55,858 bases of DNA from an uncultured Bacteroidales bacterium (GCA_945607565.1 CALYZD010000005.1:1-55858); one strand, 5' to 3'; positions 1 through 9,062 are shown, counted from the first letter of the stretch. Made by a program: numbers and translations. Notes: a model not told the origin generated them from the sequence alone.

Positions 1-1343
1 AACTGCACCTCCAGGCCGTCGAGCGTCAGCGTCTGGATGAAGTCGCACATACGGGGGTTGGGACCGTTGATGTAGACGTCGCCGCCTATCTCGGTCTGCG
101 TGGCGCTCCACATCTGCTCGCCCCAGAGGGCGAAGAGCACGCCCACTTCGGTGCTGGCGCCCTGCTTGGAGGTGACCGATACGATGAAGCCGCTCTGCCA
201 GCCCGAATACATCTGTCCGGCGCAGCCGAACGAGTTGCTCCAGTTGGTGCAGGTGGCCGTGGCCGGGATCTCGAAGGTCAGCTCGGTGTTGTCGGCATTG
301 AGCGTGAAGTCGCTTGTCGAGCCGCTGCCGCACGAAACCGATTCAATCAAATCGAGGTTAGTGCCGGTCATGGTATACTTCGAACCCAAGAAATACGAGT
401 CGGCACTGGGCGACCACGGATCGGCCGGGGCAACAAAGAAGCCATCGGCACCAATCTCAGCAAACTTGTTGACGTTGGGGCCAACCACAGCGATGCTGCC
501 GGCCGTGCACTCAACCTCCGACAAGGGATACATCTTGACTTCGCCCGACTGTGCCTTGGCCGGCACTTTGAGGGTGATTTCGGTGGCCGACACTTTCACT
601 GCCTCGTCGGATGTGAGCACCTCTTGGTCACCGGCAAAAAGGATGCGCTCCACGAGGTTGAGGTTGGTGCCCGTCAGGGTTATCTCGTCAACGCCGGGAT
701 AGACGTTTTCGGTCTTGCTTATCGACTTGCACACCGGCAGCGTCACAATCAGTTCGGCGCTGGTGTAGACCATGTTCGAGCCGTCGGTCAGGCAGAGCTT
801 GCCGGTCTTGGCAGCCATTGGCACCACCAGTTTGATGAGGTCTTTGGTCTGAGCCACAAACGGAGTGTCGACCACGTTGCCCGTCGGGAACTCGACAGAC
901 ACAACCGACATCAGGTATTCGCCATTGATGGTAATCTCCTCGCCCGGAAGCACTTCGACCTTGCTGAAGCTACCAAAAGTGATAGGCTCGGTGAAGCCCA
1001 CCTGCGTTTTGGTCGTCACGTCGCCCGAGGCTGTGTGCAACGTCAGATAGCCGGGTTCGGCCTCTTTGGGAATGGTGATTCTGAACTTCTCGTCCGACTC
1101 AAAATTCAAGTCAGCCACTTTGATGCCGTTGGCAAATTCGACCGACTGCACCGTGTTGAGCTGGCGGCCTATGAATATCAGCTCACCGCCGCGCATTGCC
1201 GGCGACGGGCCGAAACTTTCGAGGCGGAAGCCCGAATTGCTGTCATCGTCGTCGTCGCAGGCGACGAAGGTCACGCTCATGAGCAACGTCAGCATGGCGC
1301 ACAGCGTTACGTACCCGAAGCGTCTTATATTTTTTGTCTGCAT
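1..1343 (-). CDS. IPT/TIG-repeat surface lipoprotein (partial, 3' end off window)
   Basis: Reading leftward from the ATG at 1343, the product starts MQTKNIRRFGYVTLCAML and has a hydrophobic signal segment ending in a lipobox-like VAC. Five aspartates follow the cysteine directly. An acidic run after the lipid-modified Cys is the known lipoprotein export signal for surface display in Bacteroidetes. The rest is a series of beta-rich repeats of about 80-90 residues with IPT/TIG-like phrases (VYPGVDEITLTGTNL, MTGTNLDLIESV). The gene is last in the visible susC-susD order, where SusE/SusF-type or SGBP-type glycan-binding proteins usually sit. At least 447 codons are present and no stop is reached. 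Inference: a cell-surface glycan-binding protein paired with the next gene. The ligand cannot be read from the sequence. Confidence 0.8.
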   Translation of the reverse strand, partial: MQTKNIRRFGYVTLCAMLTLLMSVTFVACDDDDDSNSGFRLESFGPSPAMRGGELIFIGRQLNTVQSVEFANGIKVADLNFESDEKFRITIPKEAEPGYLTLHTASGDVTTKTQVGFTEPITFGSFSKVEVLPGEEITINGEYLMSVVSVEFPTGNVVDTPFVAQTKDLIKLVVPMAAKTGKLCLTDGSNMVYTSAELIVTLPVCKSISKTENVYPGVDEITLTGTNLNLVERILFAGDQEVLTSDEAVKVSATEITLKVPAKAQSGEVKMYPLSEVECTAGSIAVVGPNVNKFAEIGADGFFVAPADPWSPSADSYFLGSKYTMTGTNLDLIESVSCGSGSTSDFTLNADNTELTFEIPATATCTNWSNSFGCAGQMYSGWQSGFIVSVTSKQGASTEVGVLFALWGEQMWSATQTEIGGDVYINGPNPRMCDFIQTLTLDGLEVQ

Positions 1344-1376
1344 AGTGATTGCTTTTAAGTTGATTAATACCATATC

Positions 1377-2579
1377 CTATTTTTCGAGCAGGCGGAAGTT
1401 GTCGAAGTCGATGTCGACGTCGCACGAGCCTTCAGAGCCGGCGAACTGACCCCAGAACATCACGCAGAAGCCGCGCAGCACGTCGTCGGCCGAGACGGTC
1501 TTGTTGAGGTCGGCGCCCGTCTTGTCCATGAGCGTGCCGCTGACCGACACGAACACTGTCTGCCACTCGCCGTCGGTGCTGAACTCGCCGGTGTCGGCCC
1601 AAGGTGCCCACATCAGCATGTCGGTCTCCCACGAGCCGGAGATGCCCGAGCCGAACTGGAACGACATGGGCGCCGAAGTCAGCCACGGAGTGTTGGTGCG
1701 CATCTCGAAGGCCAGGCAGGTGTTCTGGGTCACGGTGTAGTCGAGCGGAGCCATCGAGCCGGGCGTGCCAAAGGGGTTGCCCCAGTTCCAAGCCGATGTG
1801 CCCGGACCCTTGTAGTTCAGATAGTTGCCCGATACTGGTGCGTTACTGTTGGTCACAGTGGCCTTGTCGCTGCACCATATTTCGAGGTCCTTGCCATCCA
1901 TGTTGGCATAGACGTTGGAGCCCGAGATGTCGTTGACCTTGATCGAGTAGTAGGAGGTGCCATAGGCCGTGGTCACGCTCAGCAGGCCGGGGTTGGCACC
2001 GCCAAACGGAACCTGGCATTTGATGGTCTTGTAGTCTGTCGAGGTGACTTCGATTGTGGCGCCACCCGGGAAGTTGACCGTAATCGGGTCGGCCTCGGTG
2101 CCCACAAAATAGTTGCCCTTCAGCGTCAGGTTCTGGCCCTCGCGGAACACGAGCGAGCTGACGCTGCTGATGATTGGTGACGGGATGGTCGCTTCAAAGT
2201 CAACTTCGATCACCTTGCCGTTCTTGGCCGTCAGATACACCTTGTTGGTGATCTCGGTCGGGATGTAGGTCGGGATGGTCACCACAATGGCATTGTTGGT
2301 GATGTAGCACGGGTTGAGCGTTGCCTGGCAATTGTTGAAGTGGATGGCCGTCACGTTCGAGAGGTTCTCGCCAATGATGGCGATGACCTGACCGAGCGAA
2401 CCTGCCACAATCATCGAGTCGGACTCGGCAGCATAAGTGGTGCGGAAGTAGCGGACCACCGGATCGGCACCACTGTTGTCGTCGTCATCGTCGTCGCACG
2501 AGGTGAAGAACACCGGGACCGTCAGCAGCGATGCCAACAACCATATTACGGATAATTTATTTTTAAGAATGTTCATCAT
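1377..2579 (-). CDS. IPT/TIG-domain glycan-binding surface lipoprotein (SGBP-like)
   Basis: This 400-residue lipoprotein has a signal peptide (1-27) ending FFTSC, followed by six Asp residues that match the Bacteroidetes surface-export signal. Residues about 40-215 hold two IPT/TIG-like beta domains with phrases such as GQVIAIIGENL and GQNLTLKGNYF. The C-terminal half (about 216-400) is rich in Trp and aromatic residues (SAWNWGNPFG, MWAPWADTG, FCVMFWGQF) and ends in DIDFDNFRLLEK. That pattern resembles the C-terminal glycan-binding domain of SGBP-B-type proteins. It lies 3 nt downstream of susD and upstream of a second TIG lipoprotein. Its likely role is to hold a polysaccharide at the cell surface for the SusC/SusD pair. 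Start M1 or M2 is equally possible. Confidence 0.85.
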   Translation of the reverse strand: MMNILKNKLSVIWLLASLLTVPVFFTSCDDDDDDNSGADPVVRYFRTTYAAESDSMIVAGSLGQVIAIIGENLSNVTAIHFNNCQATLNPCYITNNAIVVTIPTYIPTEITNKVYLTAKNGKVIEVDFEATIPSPIISSVSSLVFREGQNLTLKGNYFVGTEADPITVNFPGGATIEVTSTDYKTIKCQVPFGGANPGLLSVTTAYGTSYYSIKVNDISGSNVYANMDGKDLEIWCSDKATVTNSNAPVSGNYLNYKGPGTSAWNWGNPFGTPGSMAPLDYTVTQNTCLAFEMRTNTPWLTSAPMSFQFGSGISGSWETDMLMWAPWADTGEFSTDGEWQTVFVSVSGTLMDKTGADLNKTVSADDVLRGFCVMFWGQFAGSEGSCDVDIDFDNFRLLEK

Positions 2580-2582
2580 GGC

Positions 2583-4448
2583 TTAATAGATTTTTGATTC
2601 ATCATAATAGTCGACCTGGCTGAAGTCGTAGTCAACGGCTTCTTCGCGCAGATGAGGATTCGACACATAATCGTCCTGCGAATACGGGATGGTGAACTCC
2701 TCGCCAACTTGGTTAACCGGAATGTTGTCATAGTATTTGTGCACGTTGTTCTCGCTTGCGAGGAAGTCGTCGAGCGTTGCATAGCCGCCGGGCTGGCCGA
2801 TCAGCTTGCCCTGATAGTATTCGGCGAGCGACACGTTGTAGTAGCCGCGGTCGTTGTTCTTCAGGTATTCCTTGGCGGTGGCGGGGTCGTAGTAGGAGAG
2901 GCGAACCAGGTCGAACCAGTTTTCGCCCTCGAAGCCGAGCTCCTTGCGACGCTGGTCGAGGAAGCCTTCGATGGTGGTGGGCACGGCGTCGTATCTGGCG
3001 GTGTTGCCGCTGTAGGCTCTCTCCTGCACCTTGTTCCATGCCTCCAGAGCCTTGCCGGTCACGCTGCCGTTGAGCAGGAAGTCGGCCTCGGCATAGCAGA
3101 GCAGCACGTCGGCGGTGCGGAGGAAGTGTATCGGGGTGTTCGAGCCTTGTTCTTGGGGTATGATGCCACACTCGGCCACGTGGTCGTTGACGTGTCCGTG
3201 GATGAACTTGACGCACTGTGCGCCCGTGTTACCCGACGATTCGGCTTCGCCAAGCATCGGATACAAGCCGTTGGCCTCGTCGACGTTCGTGCTATAGTTC
3301 CACGAAGCATAGAAGCCTTTCTTGTTGATGCCGTTTGCGGCCAAAGTCTGGTCCTGCGAGTCGCGCCACCAATACCAGATGTAGTCGCGATAGAGCAGCA
3401 TGTTGCCGCGGCGGCGCTGGTCGAGGGTGTCGGCACGGATGATGCTGCTCGGGATGACGAGCGGATCGACGCCGAAGAGTGCCTGATAGCCTCGCGTGGG
3501 AACCGACGACGAGCCCCAGCCCTGTGTGCCCGAGAACGTCGAGCCCATGTTGATGTCGACATGGATCTGGTTGATGGCCGTATAGGGGTCGTAGAGGGCA
3601 TACCAGTGGGTGGTGATCAAGCCTTCCTTGTTGTTGTCGCCGGTGGAGATGCGCCAGAGGTCGGGATAGACGGGTTCGAGCGGGTGCTTCGAGTAGTTGT
3701 CATACACCAGCTCGGCATATTCCTTTGACTTCTGGAGGAACGTCTTGTTGAGCGTACCGTCGACGCCGGCAGCCGTCAGATAGACTTTCGACAGCAAGCC
3801 ATAGGCCGAGTATTTGTCGACGCGGCCGGGCGAGTTCTCTTCGGGCAGCAGTTCGGCCGCGCGCTGCAGGGTCGAGATGATGTATTTATAGACGTCGATC
3901 TTCTTGTTGCGCCTCAGGTCGAACGACGTGCCCGACGAAACAATGTCGGCAGTGGAGTGAATGATGGGCACAGAACCCCAGATGCGCACTGCGTCGAAGA
4001 TGGCCATGGCCTTGAATACCATTATCTCGCCTGTGTATTTTGCCTTGGCCTCGCTCGATGCGCCGTTTCCGTAGAGCCTGATGTTGTCCATCTGCTGGTT
4101 GGACTGCGCTATGACGGCCCAGATGGAGTTGGACATGCCTTGCAGATAGGGGTCGGTCGAGGCGTTGGAGGTGATCATCAGCGTGAACACGTCGTCGTCG
4201 GATTTCTTCAGGTTGCCGGCCAGAGGCTCGAGCACCCACATCAGGCCACGCTGATAGTCGAACCACGGTGAACCATAGACAGTGTTGGCTGCCTGCTGCA
4301 CTTGGTCGTCGGTCTTGTAGAAGTCGGCGCAAGTGAAGTTGTCTTCGGTAGGCCGGTCAAGGAAATCGTCGCACGACGTCGTCAGCAGACCTGCCATGGG
4401 CAACGCGCAGCACAATCCGGCCAGTATATTATAGTTTCTTCTTTTCAT
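2583..4448 (-). CDS. SusD/RagB family nutrient-binding outer membrane lipoprotein
   Basis: The 621-residue product starts MKRRNYNILAGL and carries a lipoprotein signal ending TTSCDDFLD, the usual SusD opening, with acidic residues after the Cys. The body follows the SusD pattern: an N-terminal helical TPR-like part (FYKTDDQVQQAANTVYG) and a C-terminal RagB/SusD part with HFLRTADVLLCYAEA and RRKELGFEGENWFDLVRL, typical of the family. It ends 3 nt before the TIG lipoprotein gene, and its start lies 5 nt after the susC stop, so the genes are one transcript. It should act as the lid over the SusC barrel and deliver oligosaccharide or another polymer fragment to it. The substrate is unknown. Confidence 0.95.
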   Translation of the reverse strand: MKRRNYNILAGLCCALPMAGLLTTSCDDFLDRPTEDNFTCADFYKTDDQVQQAANTVYGSPWFDYQRGLMWVLEPLAGNLKKSDDDVFTLMITSNASTDPYLQGMSNSIWAVIAQSNQQMDNIRLYGNGASSEAKAKYTGEIMVFKAMAIFDAVRIWGSVPIIHSTADIVSSGTSFDLRRNKKIDVYKYIISTLQRAAELLPEENSPGRVDKYSAYGLLSKVYLTAAGVDGTLNKTFLQKSKEYAELVYDNYSKHPLEPVYPDLWRISTGDNNKEGLITTHWYALYDPYTAINQIHVDINMGSTFSGTQGWGSSSVPTRGYQALFGVDPLVIPSSIIRADTLDQRRRGNMLLYRDYIWYWWRDSQDQTLAANGINKKGFYASWNYSTNVDEANGLYPMLGEAESSGNTGAQCVKFIHGHVNDHVAECGIIPQEQGSNTPIHFLRTADVLLCYAEADFLLNGSVTGKALEAWNKVQERAYSGNTARYDAVPTTIEGFLDQRRKELGFEGENWFDLVRLSYYDPATAKEYLKNNDRGYYNVSLAEYYQGKLIGQPGGYATLDDFLASENNVHKYYDNIPVNQVGEEFTIPYSQDDYVSNPHLREEAVDYDFSQVDYYDESKIY

Positions 4449-4453
4449 AGCTG

Positions 4454-7400
4454 TTAAAATTGAATGTTAAGTCCAAAGTTCATGATTCGCGGAGATGGGT
4501 AGCGGCCGATGTCGACGCCGCTCACGTATCTTGTCGTCTGGCTCACGCCCACCTCGGGGTCCATGCCTTCGTATTTGGTGAAGGTGTAGACGTTCGACAG
4601 GTTGGCCGACAGTTTGGCGGCGTTGAGCTTGACGTAGGAGAGCCACTTCTTCGGGAAGTTGTACGAAAGCGATATGGACTTGATCTTGATGTAGGAGCCG
4701 TCTTCGACGTAGCGGTCCGAGTGGCGCGTGTTCTTGGCCGGGTCGCCCAGCACAATACGCGGCATCGAGGTGCCGGAGTTGAGTATGTAGCAGTTGGCCA
4801 CGTCGTCCTTGTTCACCAGCACGGCATGGTCGGCCACGTCGGTCAACTGGTTGTTCCACAGGCTCTTCATCGACGTCAGGGTGAGCTTGTTGTAGTTGAA
4901 GACGTCGTTGCCGTACGATGCCGTCAGGAACAGCGACAGCTCGAATCCCTTGTAGGTGAACGTGTTGGTCAGGCCGGCCACGAGGTCGGGGTTCGGGTCG
5001 CCAATCACGGTCATGTCCTTTTCGTTTATCACGCCGTTGCCGTCGAGGTCCTTGAACTTGACGTCGCCCACATACACGCCGTTGGTGCGGCTGATTTCCG
5101 TACCCTCGGGACGCGGGCTGTTGAGCAGGTCCTCGTAGCTCTGATAGAGCCCGTCGGTGCGGTAGCCGTAGAACTGATAGAGCGGCTCGCCGGCCTTGGA
5201 GATGGAGATGAAGTCGCCCACGGCATCCCACTGCGGACGGCCGTAGAGGGCGCTGTTGCCCGAGCCGCTCAGCGACACGAGTTCGTTCTTGTTGTGCGAC
5301 AATTGCAGGTTGGTGGTCCACTTGAAGTCCTTGCGGTCGATGTTGACCGAGGTGATGGTCAGCTCGACGCCCTTGTTCTGCATCTCGCCGAAGTTGCCCT
5401 TGGGAGCCGTCATCTTGTACGAGTCGTTGCCCTCGGTGCCCATATACGAGGGCAGCTGCATCGTCATGAGCATGTCTTTCGAGGTCTTCACGTAGTATTC
5501 GAAGATGAACTGGATGCGGTCGCGCAGGAAGTTCAGGTCGAGGCCAAAGTTCCACGACTCCTGCGTCTCCCACGAAATCTTTTCGTTGGCAATGTTGTTG
5601 ACCTGATAGCCCTTGCCCATCTGGCCTACGGTGATTGCCTTGCCCGACGAGCCCCATGCGAACGAGCCGATGTTGTCGTTGCCGACCTGGCCCCAGCCCA
5701 CACGGATGCGGCCATTGCTCATGATGTCGCGGGCAAATGCCATGAACGGCTCCTCGCTGAAGCGCCACGATGCCGAAGCCGAATAGAAGTCGCCCCAGCG
5801 GTTGCTCGGACCAAAGTTCGACGAACCGTCGCGACGGTAGGTGCCCGTCAGGTTATAGCGGCCCTTGTAGCCGTAGACAAGGCGTCCGAACAGCGACACG
5901 CGCGAGCCCGAGCCCCAGCCGGTGCTTATGGTGGGCGTGCCCGTGCCGAGCGACGGGTTGTGGATGTCGTTCGAGGTCAGGGCGGTGTTGGTGGTGCGGA
6001 TGTTCTCGTATTTCCATTCCGATGTCTCCTGGCCGAACATGGCCGTCACGTTGTGGTCTTCGAGGAACTGCTTGTTGTAGGTCAGGTAGTTCTTGACCTG
6101 CCAGTATTTGTTCTGGAACTGGCCGAGCGTCGACGAGTTGACCGTGTTCACCACCGAGCCGTAGTCGTAGGTCGGCTTGAAGGCGTATGAGTTGGTGAAG
6201 AGGTCGTTGAGCGAATACTCCGAGCGCAGCGTGAAGTCTTTCAGGAAGGTGATGTCGGCATAGAACGTGGCCTCCACGTTTCTTCTCCTGAGCTTGTTCT
6301 CGTTCTCCAGGGCCTGGGCCACCGGGTTCATGAACGAGTATCCGTCGCGCACGGTCGAGGCGTAGTTGCCGTCCATGTCATAGACGGGGATGTCGGGCGT
6401 GGACCATGTGGCCAGCGATATGATGCCGTCTTCGGAGTTGTTCATAATCAGCTTGTCCTTCGACACCGAGTAGGCGAAGTTGGAGCCCACCTTGAGCCAG
6501 TCGGTGACGTTGGCGTCCAGATTGATGCGGAAGTTGTAGCGGTCGAATGCCGAGCCGATGACCGTACCCTCCTGCTCGTAGTATCCGCCCGAAAGGTAGT
6601 AGCGGATGACGTCGGTGCCGCCCGAAGCGCTGACGTTGTGCTGCTGCATGAAGGCGGTGCGGAAGATGGCGTCCTGCCAGTCGGTGCCCTCGCCCAGTAT
6701 CGACGGGTCCTCATATTCGGCGGCGGAGTTCATCAGGTCGAGCTCCTTGGCCATGTCGACGCGATACTGCGCGAACTCGCGCAGATTCATCAGGTCGAGC
6801 GTGGTGCCCTGGTCCTGCCAGCCTATAGAGCCAGAGTATTCAAAGTGGGTCTTGCCCTTCTTGCCGCTCTTGGTGGTGATGAGCACCACGCCGTTGGCCG
6901 CGCGCGAACCGTAGATGGCCGAGGCCGAAGCGTCCTTGAGAATCTCCATCGATTCGATGTCGTCGGGCGACAGATTGGAGAGGGCCGAGAACGAGCTGAC
7001 CTCGCCGTTGCCCACGTTCAGGCCGTAGGTCAGGGCCGACGAGGGCGCCTGAACCGGCACGCCGTCGATGACGTAGAGCGGCTGGGCGTCCTTGGCGTTG
7101 AGCGTGGACGCGCCGCGAATCTGCACCTGCATGCCGGCACCGGGCTGACCCGAGTTGGCCACCACCTGCACGCCGGCAGCCTTGCCCTGCAGGGCCTGGT
7201 CGATGCCCGAGCCCACAAAGTCCTTGATGTTTTCGGCCGTCACCGACACCGATGCGCCGGTCAGACTGCTCTTCTTCATTGTGCCGTAGCCCACCACCAC
7301 CACGTCGTCGAGCTCGGTGGTCTCGGGTTTCAGCGTCACGTCGATGACCGAACGACCGGCCACGTCGACCGTCTGGGTGGTGAACCCGATGAACGAGAAC

Positions 7401-7621
7401 GACAGCTGCCTGTCTTCGGCCTGGAGCTGAAGGCTGTAGCGGCCCTCGTAATTGGTTATTGATCCCCGCGTAGTCCCGGGGACTACGACGGCCACGCCCG
7501 GTAGGGGCTGATTGGTGTCGTCCACTACGACACCGCTCACCGTTGCCTGCTGTGCATAGAGCCCCTGCAGGCCCAGCACTGCGAACAACAGCAGCCAGAT
7601 TAATCTACTAATCCTTTTCAT
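4454..7621 (-). CDS. SusC/RagA family TonB-linked outer membrane receptor
   Basis: The product is a TonB-dependent transporter of 1055 residues. I place the start at 7621 (MKRISRLIWLLLF) because a clean signal peptide ending LYAQQ follows; an open frame continues 27 codons further upstream but lacks signal character. Domains in order: signal peptide 1-23, carboxypeptidase-D regulatory-like domain about 27-108, the SusC hallmark VVVVGYGT, a plug (QALQGKAAGVQVV, QIRGASTL, PLYVIDGVPV), then a long barrel ending RIMNFGLNIQF. It would import a ligand across the outer membrane using TonB energy. It heads the visible susC-susD-lipoprotein operon and is divergent from an AraC-type regulator. No glycosidase lies inside the window. 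Confidence 0.95.
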   Translation of the reverse strand: MKRISRLIWLLLFAVLGLQGLYAQQATVSGVVVDDTNQPLPGVAVVVPGTTRGSITNYEGRYSLQLQAEDRQLSFSFIGFTTQTVDVAGRSVIDVTLKPETTELDDVVVVGYGTMKKSSLTGASVSVTAENIKDFVGSGIDQALQGKAAGVQVVANSGQPGAGMQVQIRGASTLNAKDAQPLYVIDGVPVQAPSSALTYGLNVGNGEVSSFSALSNLSPDDIESMEILKDASASAIYGSRAANGVVLITTKSGKKGKTHFEYSGSIGWQDQGTTLDLMNLREFAQYRVDMAKELDLMNSAAEYEDPSILGEGTDWQDAIFRTAFMQQHNVSASGGTDVIRYYLSGGYYEQEGTVIGSAFDRYNFRINLDANVTDWLKVGSNFAYSVSKDKLIMNNSEDGIISLATWSTPDIPVYDMDGNYASTVRDGYSFMNPVAQALENENKLRRRNVEATFYADITFLKDFTLRSEYSLNDLFTNSYAFKPTYDYGSVVNTVNSSTLGQFQNKYWQVKNYLTYNKQFLEDHNVTAMFGQETSEWKYENIRTTNTALTSNDIHNPSLGTGTPTISTGWGSGSRVSLFGRLVYGYKGRYNLTGTYRRDGSSNFGPSNRWGDFYSASASWRFSEEPFMAFARDIMSNGRIRVGWGQVGNDNIGSFAWGSSGKAITVGQMGKGYQVNNIANEKISWETQESWNFGLDLNFLRDRIQFIFEYYVKTSKDMLMTMQLPSYMGTEGNDSYKMTAPKGNFGEMQNKGVELTITSVNIDRKDFKWTTNLQLSHNKNELVSLSGSGNSALYGRPQWDAVGDFISISKAGEPLYQFYGYRTDGLYQSYEDLLNSPRPEGTEISRTNGVYVGDVKFKDLDGNGVINEKDMTVIGDPNPDLVAGLTNTFTYKGFELSLFLTASYGNDVFNYNKLTLTSMKSLWNNQLTDVADHAVLVNKDDVANCYILNSGTSMPRIVLGDPAKNTRHSDRYVEDGSYIKIKSISLSYNFPKKWLSYVKLNAAKLSANLSNVYTFTKYEGMDPEVGVSQTTRYVSGVDIGRYPSPRIMNFGLNIQF

Positions 7622-7690
7622 AAACGTTTTGATTTCAACAATTTGCATTAATCTACACCACTTAGAGTAATATAGACGATATAACTGATA

Positions 7691-7698
7691 CAAATGTA
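7691..7698 (-). promoter_or_regulatory. Candidate -7 element for the susC operon
   Basis: Read on the minus strand, this is TACATTTG, matching the Bacteroidetes -7 consensus TAnnTTTG. It lies 70 nt upstream of the chosen susC start. No TTTG is found 19-21 nt further upstream, as would be expected for an activator-dependent promoter; a direct repeat sits upstream instead (7731-7764). Confidence 0.35.
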
Positions 7699-7730
7699 TC
7701 ACTACACGTAGCAGCAGTATAATACTATCT

Positions 7731-7764
7731 TATCAGATGATCATACAATTATATCAAATGATTA
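7731..7764. promoter_or_regulatory. Direct repeat, 21-bp phasing, candidate AraC-family operator
   Basis: Two copies of a 13-mer, TATCAGATGATCA (7731-7743) and TATCAAATGATTA (7752-7764), differ at two positions and start exactly 21 bp apart, two helical turns. AraC-family activators classically bind two direct half-sites spaced this way. The site lies between the divergent AraC-type gene and susC, upstream of the susC -7 candidate. Binding by the neighbouring regulator is inferred. Confidence 0.45.
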
Positions 7765-7988
7765 ACCGTTTTTAACACATTGTCAGGGACAGTCTATAAA
7801 GGTACACAGTACTTTTTTAGTTGAAGCCTTGTTATTTAAAGCAAAAAAGCATATTATTGCCGTTGCTGGCCCCAGCGGAGAATAAGCATAAGTTCACAAT
7901 TGCGCCGTGTCTGTACTATAATATCATTGCGTCACAGGCAGCTCCGCCCGGCCTCGCCAAAAGCACCAACCATCAAAACGCACCGGCC

Positions 7989-8864
7989 ATGAATGAGATT
8001 ATCAACCGAGAGATAACGCCCTTCAACGACGACGATTCGTTCCTTGTGTTCGACCGTCGCAAGCACGGCTTCGACTTCCCGCTGCACTTCCACCCCGAAT
8101 ACGAACTCAACTTTGTGCGCAACGCAGCCGGCGCCCTGCGGGTGGTGGGCGACAGCACCGAGGCCATCGACGACATAGAGCTGGTGCTGCTGGGCCCCAA
8201 CCTGCCCCACTACTGGGACAACGGCCACTCCGACACCTCGCTGCTGATGCACGAGGTGACCATCCAGTTCCAGCCCGACATCTTCTCCGACTCGCTGCTG
8301 AGGCGCAAGATATTCAGGCCCATACACGAGATGCTGACGCAGTCCACACTGGGCATTGCCTTCTCGACCGACACGGCGCGCAGCCTCGAGCACCGCATAC
8401 TGCAGATGAGCGCCAAGTCGGGCTTCGGCTCGTTCATCGAACTGCAGAGCCTGCTCTACGAACTGGCGCTCTCGCGGGGGCAGCGCACCCTGTCGAGCGC
8501 CATGGCTCAGACGCGCGAGATGAACCAGGACGAGCGCATGATAAAGCTCCACAACTACATCCGCGACAACTATCAGAAGCGACTGATGCTGAAGGACGTG
8601 GCCGACCTGCTGAACATGAGCACCATATCGTTCACGCGATTCATCAAGCAGCGCACCGGCCGCAGCTACATTGACTACCTCAACGACATCCGCCTTGGCT
8701 ATGCGGCACGCATGCTGATAGAGACAGGCATGAGCGTGAGCGAGATATGCTTCAACTGCGGCTTCAACAACATATCCAACTTCAACCGCATATTCAAACG
8801 CACCCACGGCAAGACGCCGACGGAATACCGCATGTCGTTCGAAGGCATCCGCACAGTGTTCTGA
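7989..8864 (+). CDS. AraC-family transcriptional regulator with cupin-like sensor
   Basis: The 291-residue product starts at MNEIINREITPF. An open frame extends 56 codons upstream but reads as low-complexity leader, so I reject that start. Residues about 15-110 form a cupin-like sensor (FPLHFHPEYELNFV, then LLGPNLPHYW). Residues about 190-285 carry the two helix-turn-helix motifs of AraC proteins (LKDVADLLNMSTISFTRFIK and VSEICFNCGFNNISNFNRIFK), ending in the usual KTPTEYR. It is transcribed away from the susC operon across a 367-bp gap. Likely role: a ligand-responsive regulator of that operon, and perhaps of itself. The effector is unknown, although sugar sensing fits the context. Confidence 0.88.
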   Translation: MNEIINREITPFNDDDSFLVFDRRKHGFDFPLHFHPEYELNFVRNAAGALRVVGDSTEAIDDIELVLLGPNLPHYWDNGHSDTSLLMHEVTIQFQPDIFSDSLLRRKIFRPIHEMLTQSTLGIAFSTDTARSLEHRILQMSAKSGFGSFIELQSLLYELALSRGQRTLSSAMAQTREMNQDERMIKLHNYIRDNYQKRLMLKDVADLLNMSTISFTRFIKQRTGRSYIDYLNDIRLGYAARMLIETGMSVSEICFNCGFNNISNFNRIFKRTHGKTPTEYRMSFEGIRTVF

Positions 8865-8919
8865 CGCCGCAGCCGCACCTGCCGCCGTGCGGTGCGCATC
8901 AGTGCTGACCGATGCGCCA

Positions 8920-8998
8920 GAGCCGTCGGCTCAGGGCGTACGAGCCGTCGGCTCGTGACATCAGAGCCGTCGGCTCGCAGTGCATGAGCCGTCGGCTC
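8920..8998. repeat. Four 13-bp near-palindromic repeats at exact 22-bp period
   Basis: GAGCCGTCGGCTC occurs at 8920, 8942, 8964 and 8986. Each copy is identical and separated by a different 9-bp spacer, giving an exact 22-bp period. Each unit can form a GAGCC/GGCTC stem. The array fills the gap between the AraC-type gene and efp. There are no cas genes, and units and spacers are too short for CRISPR. Confidence 0.9.
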
Positions 8999-9016
8999 TG
9001 AGTGATGCGCTGGCGC

Positions 9017-9062
9017 GTGTGGCGAAAGGGCGCAGGCAGGTGTGGCAGAAGGGCGCAGGCGC
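9017..9062. repeat. Tandem 23-bp repeat, two copies
   Basis: Two adjacent 23-bp units begin GTGTGGC at 9017 and 9040 and share the core AAGGGCGCAGGC with few mismatches. They follow the 22-bp array directly. Together the two repeats occupy most of the 337-bp gap 8865-9201, where no gene is seen. Confidence 0.7.

Noticed and set aside
7821-7988. Upstream extension of the AraC-family protein
   Set aside because: The 56 extra codons have no AraC-family similarity; the cupin domain begins properly from 7989.
8920-8998. Possible CRISPR array
   Set aside because: The repeat is 13 bp and spacers 9 bp, far below CRISPR sizes, and no cas gene is in the window.
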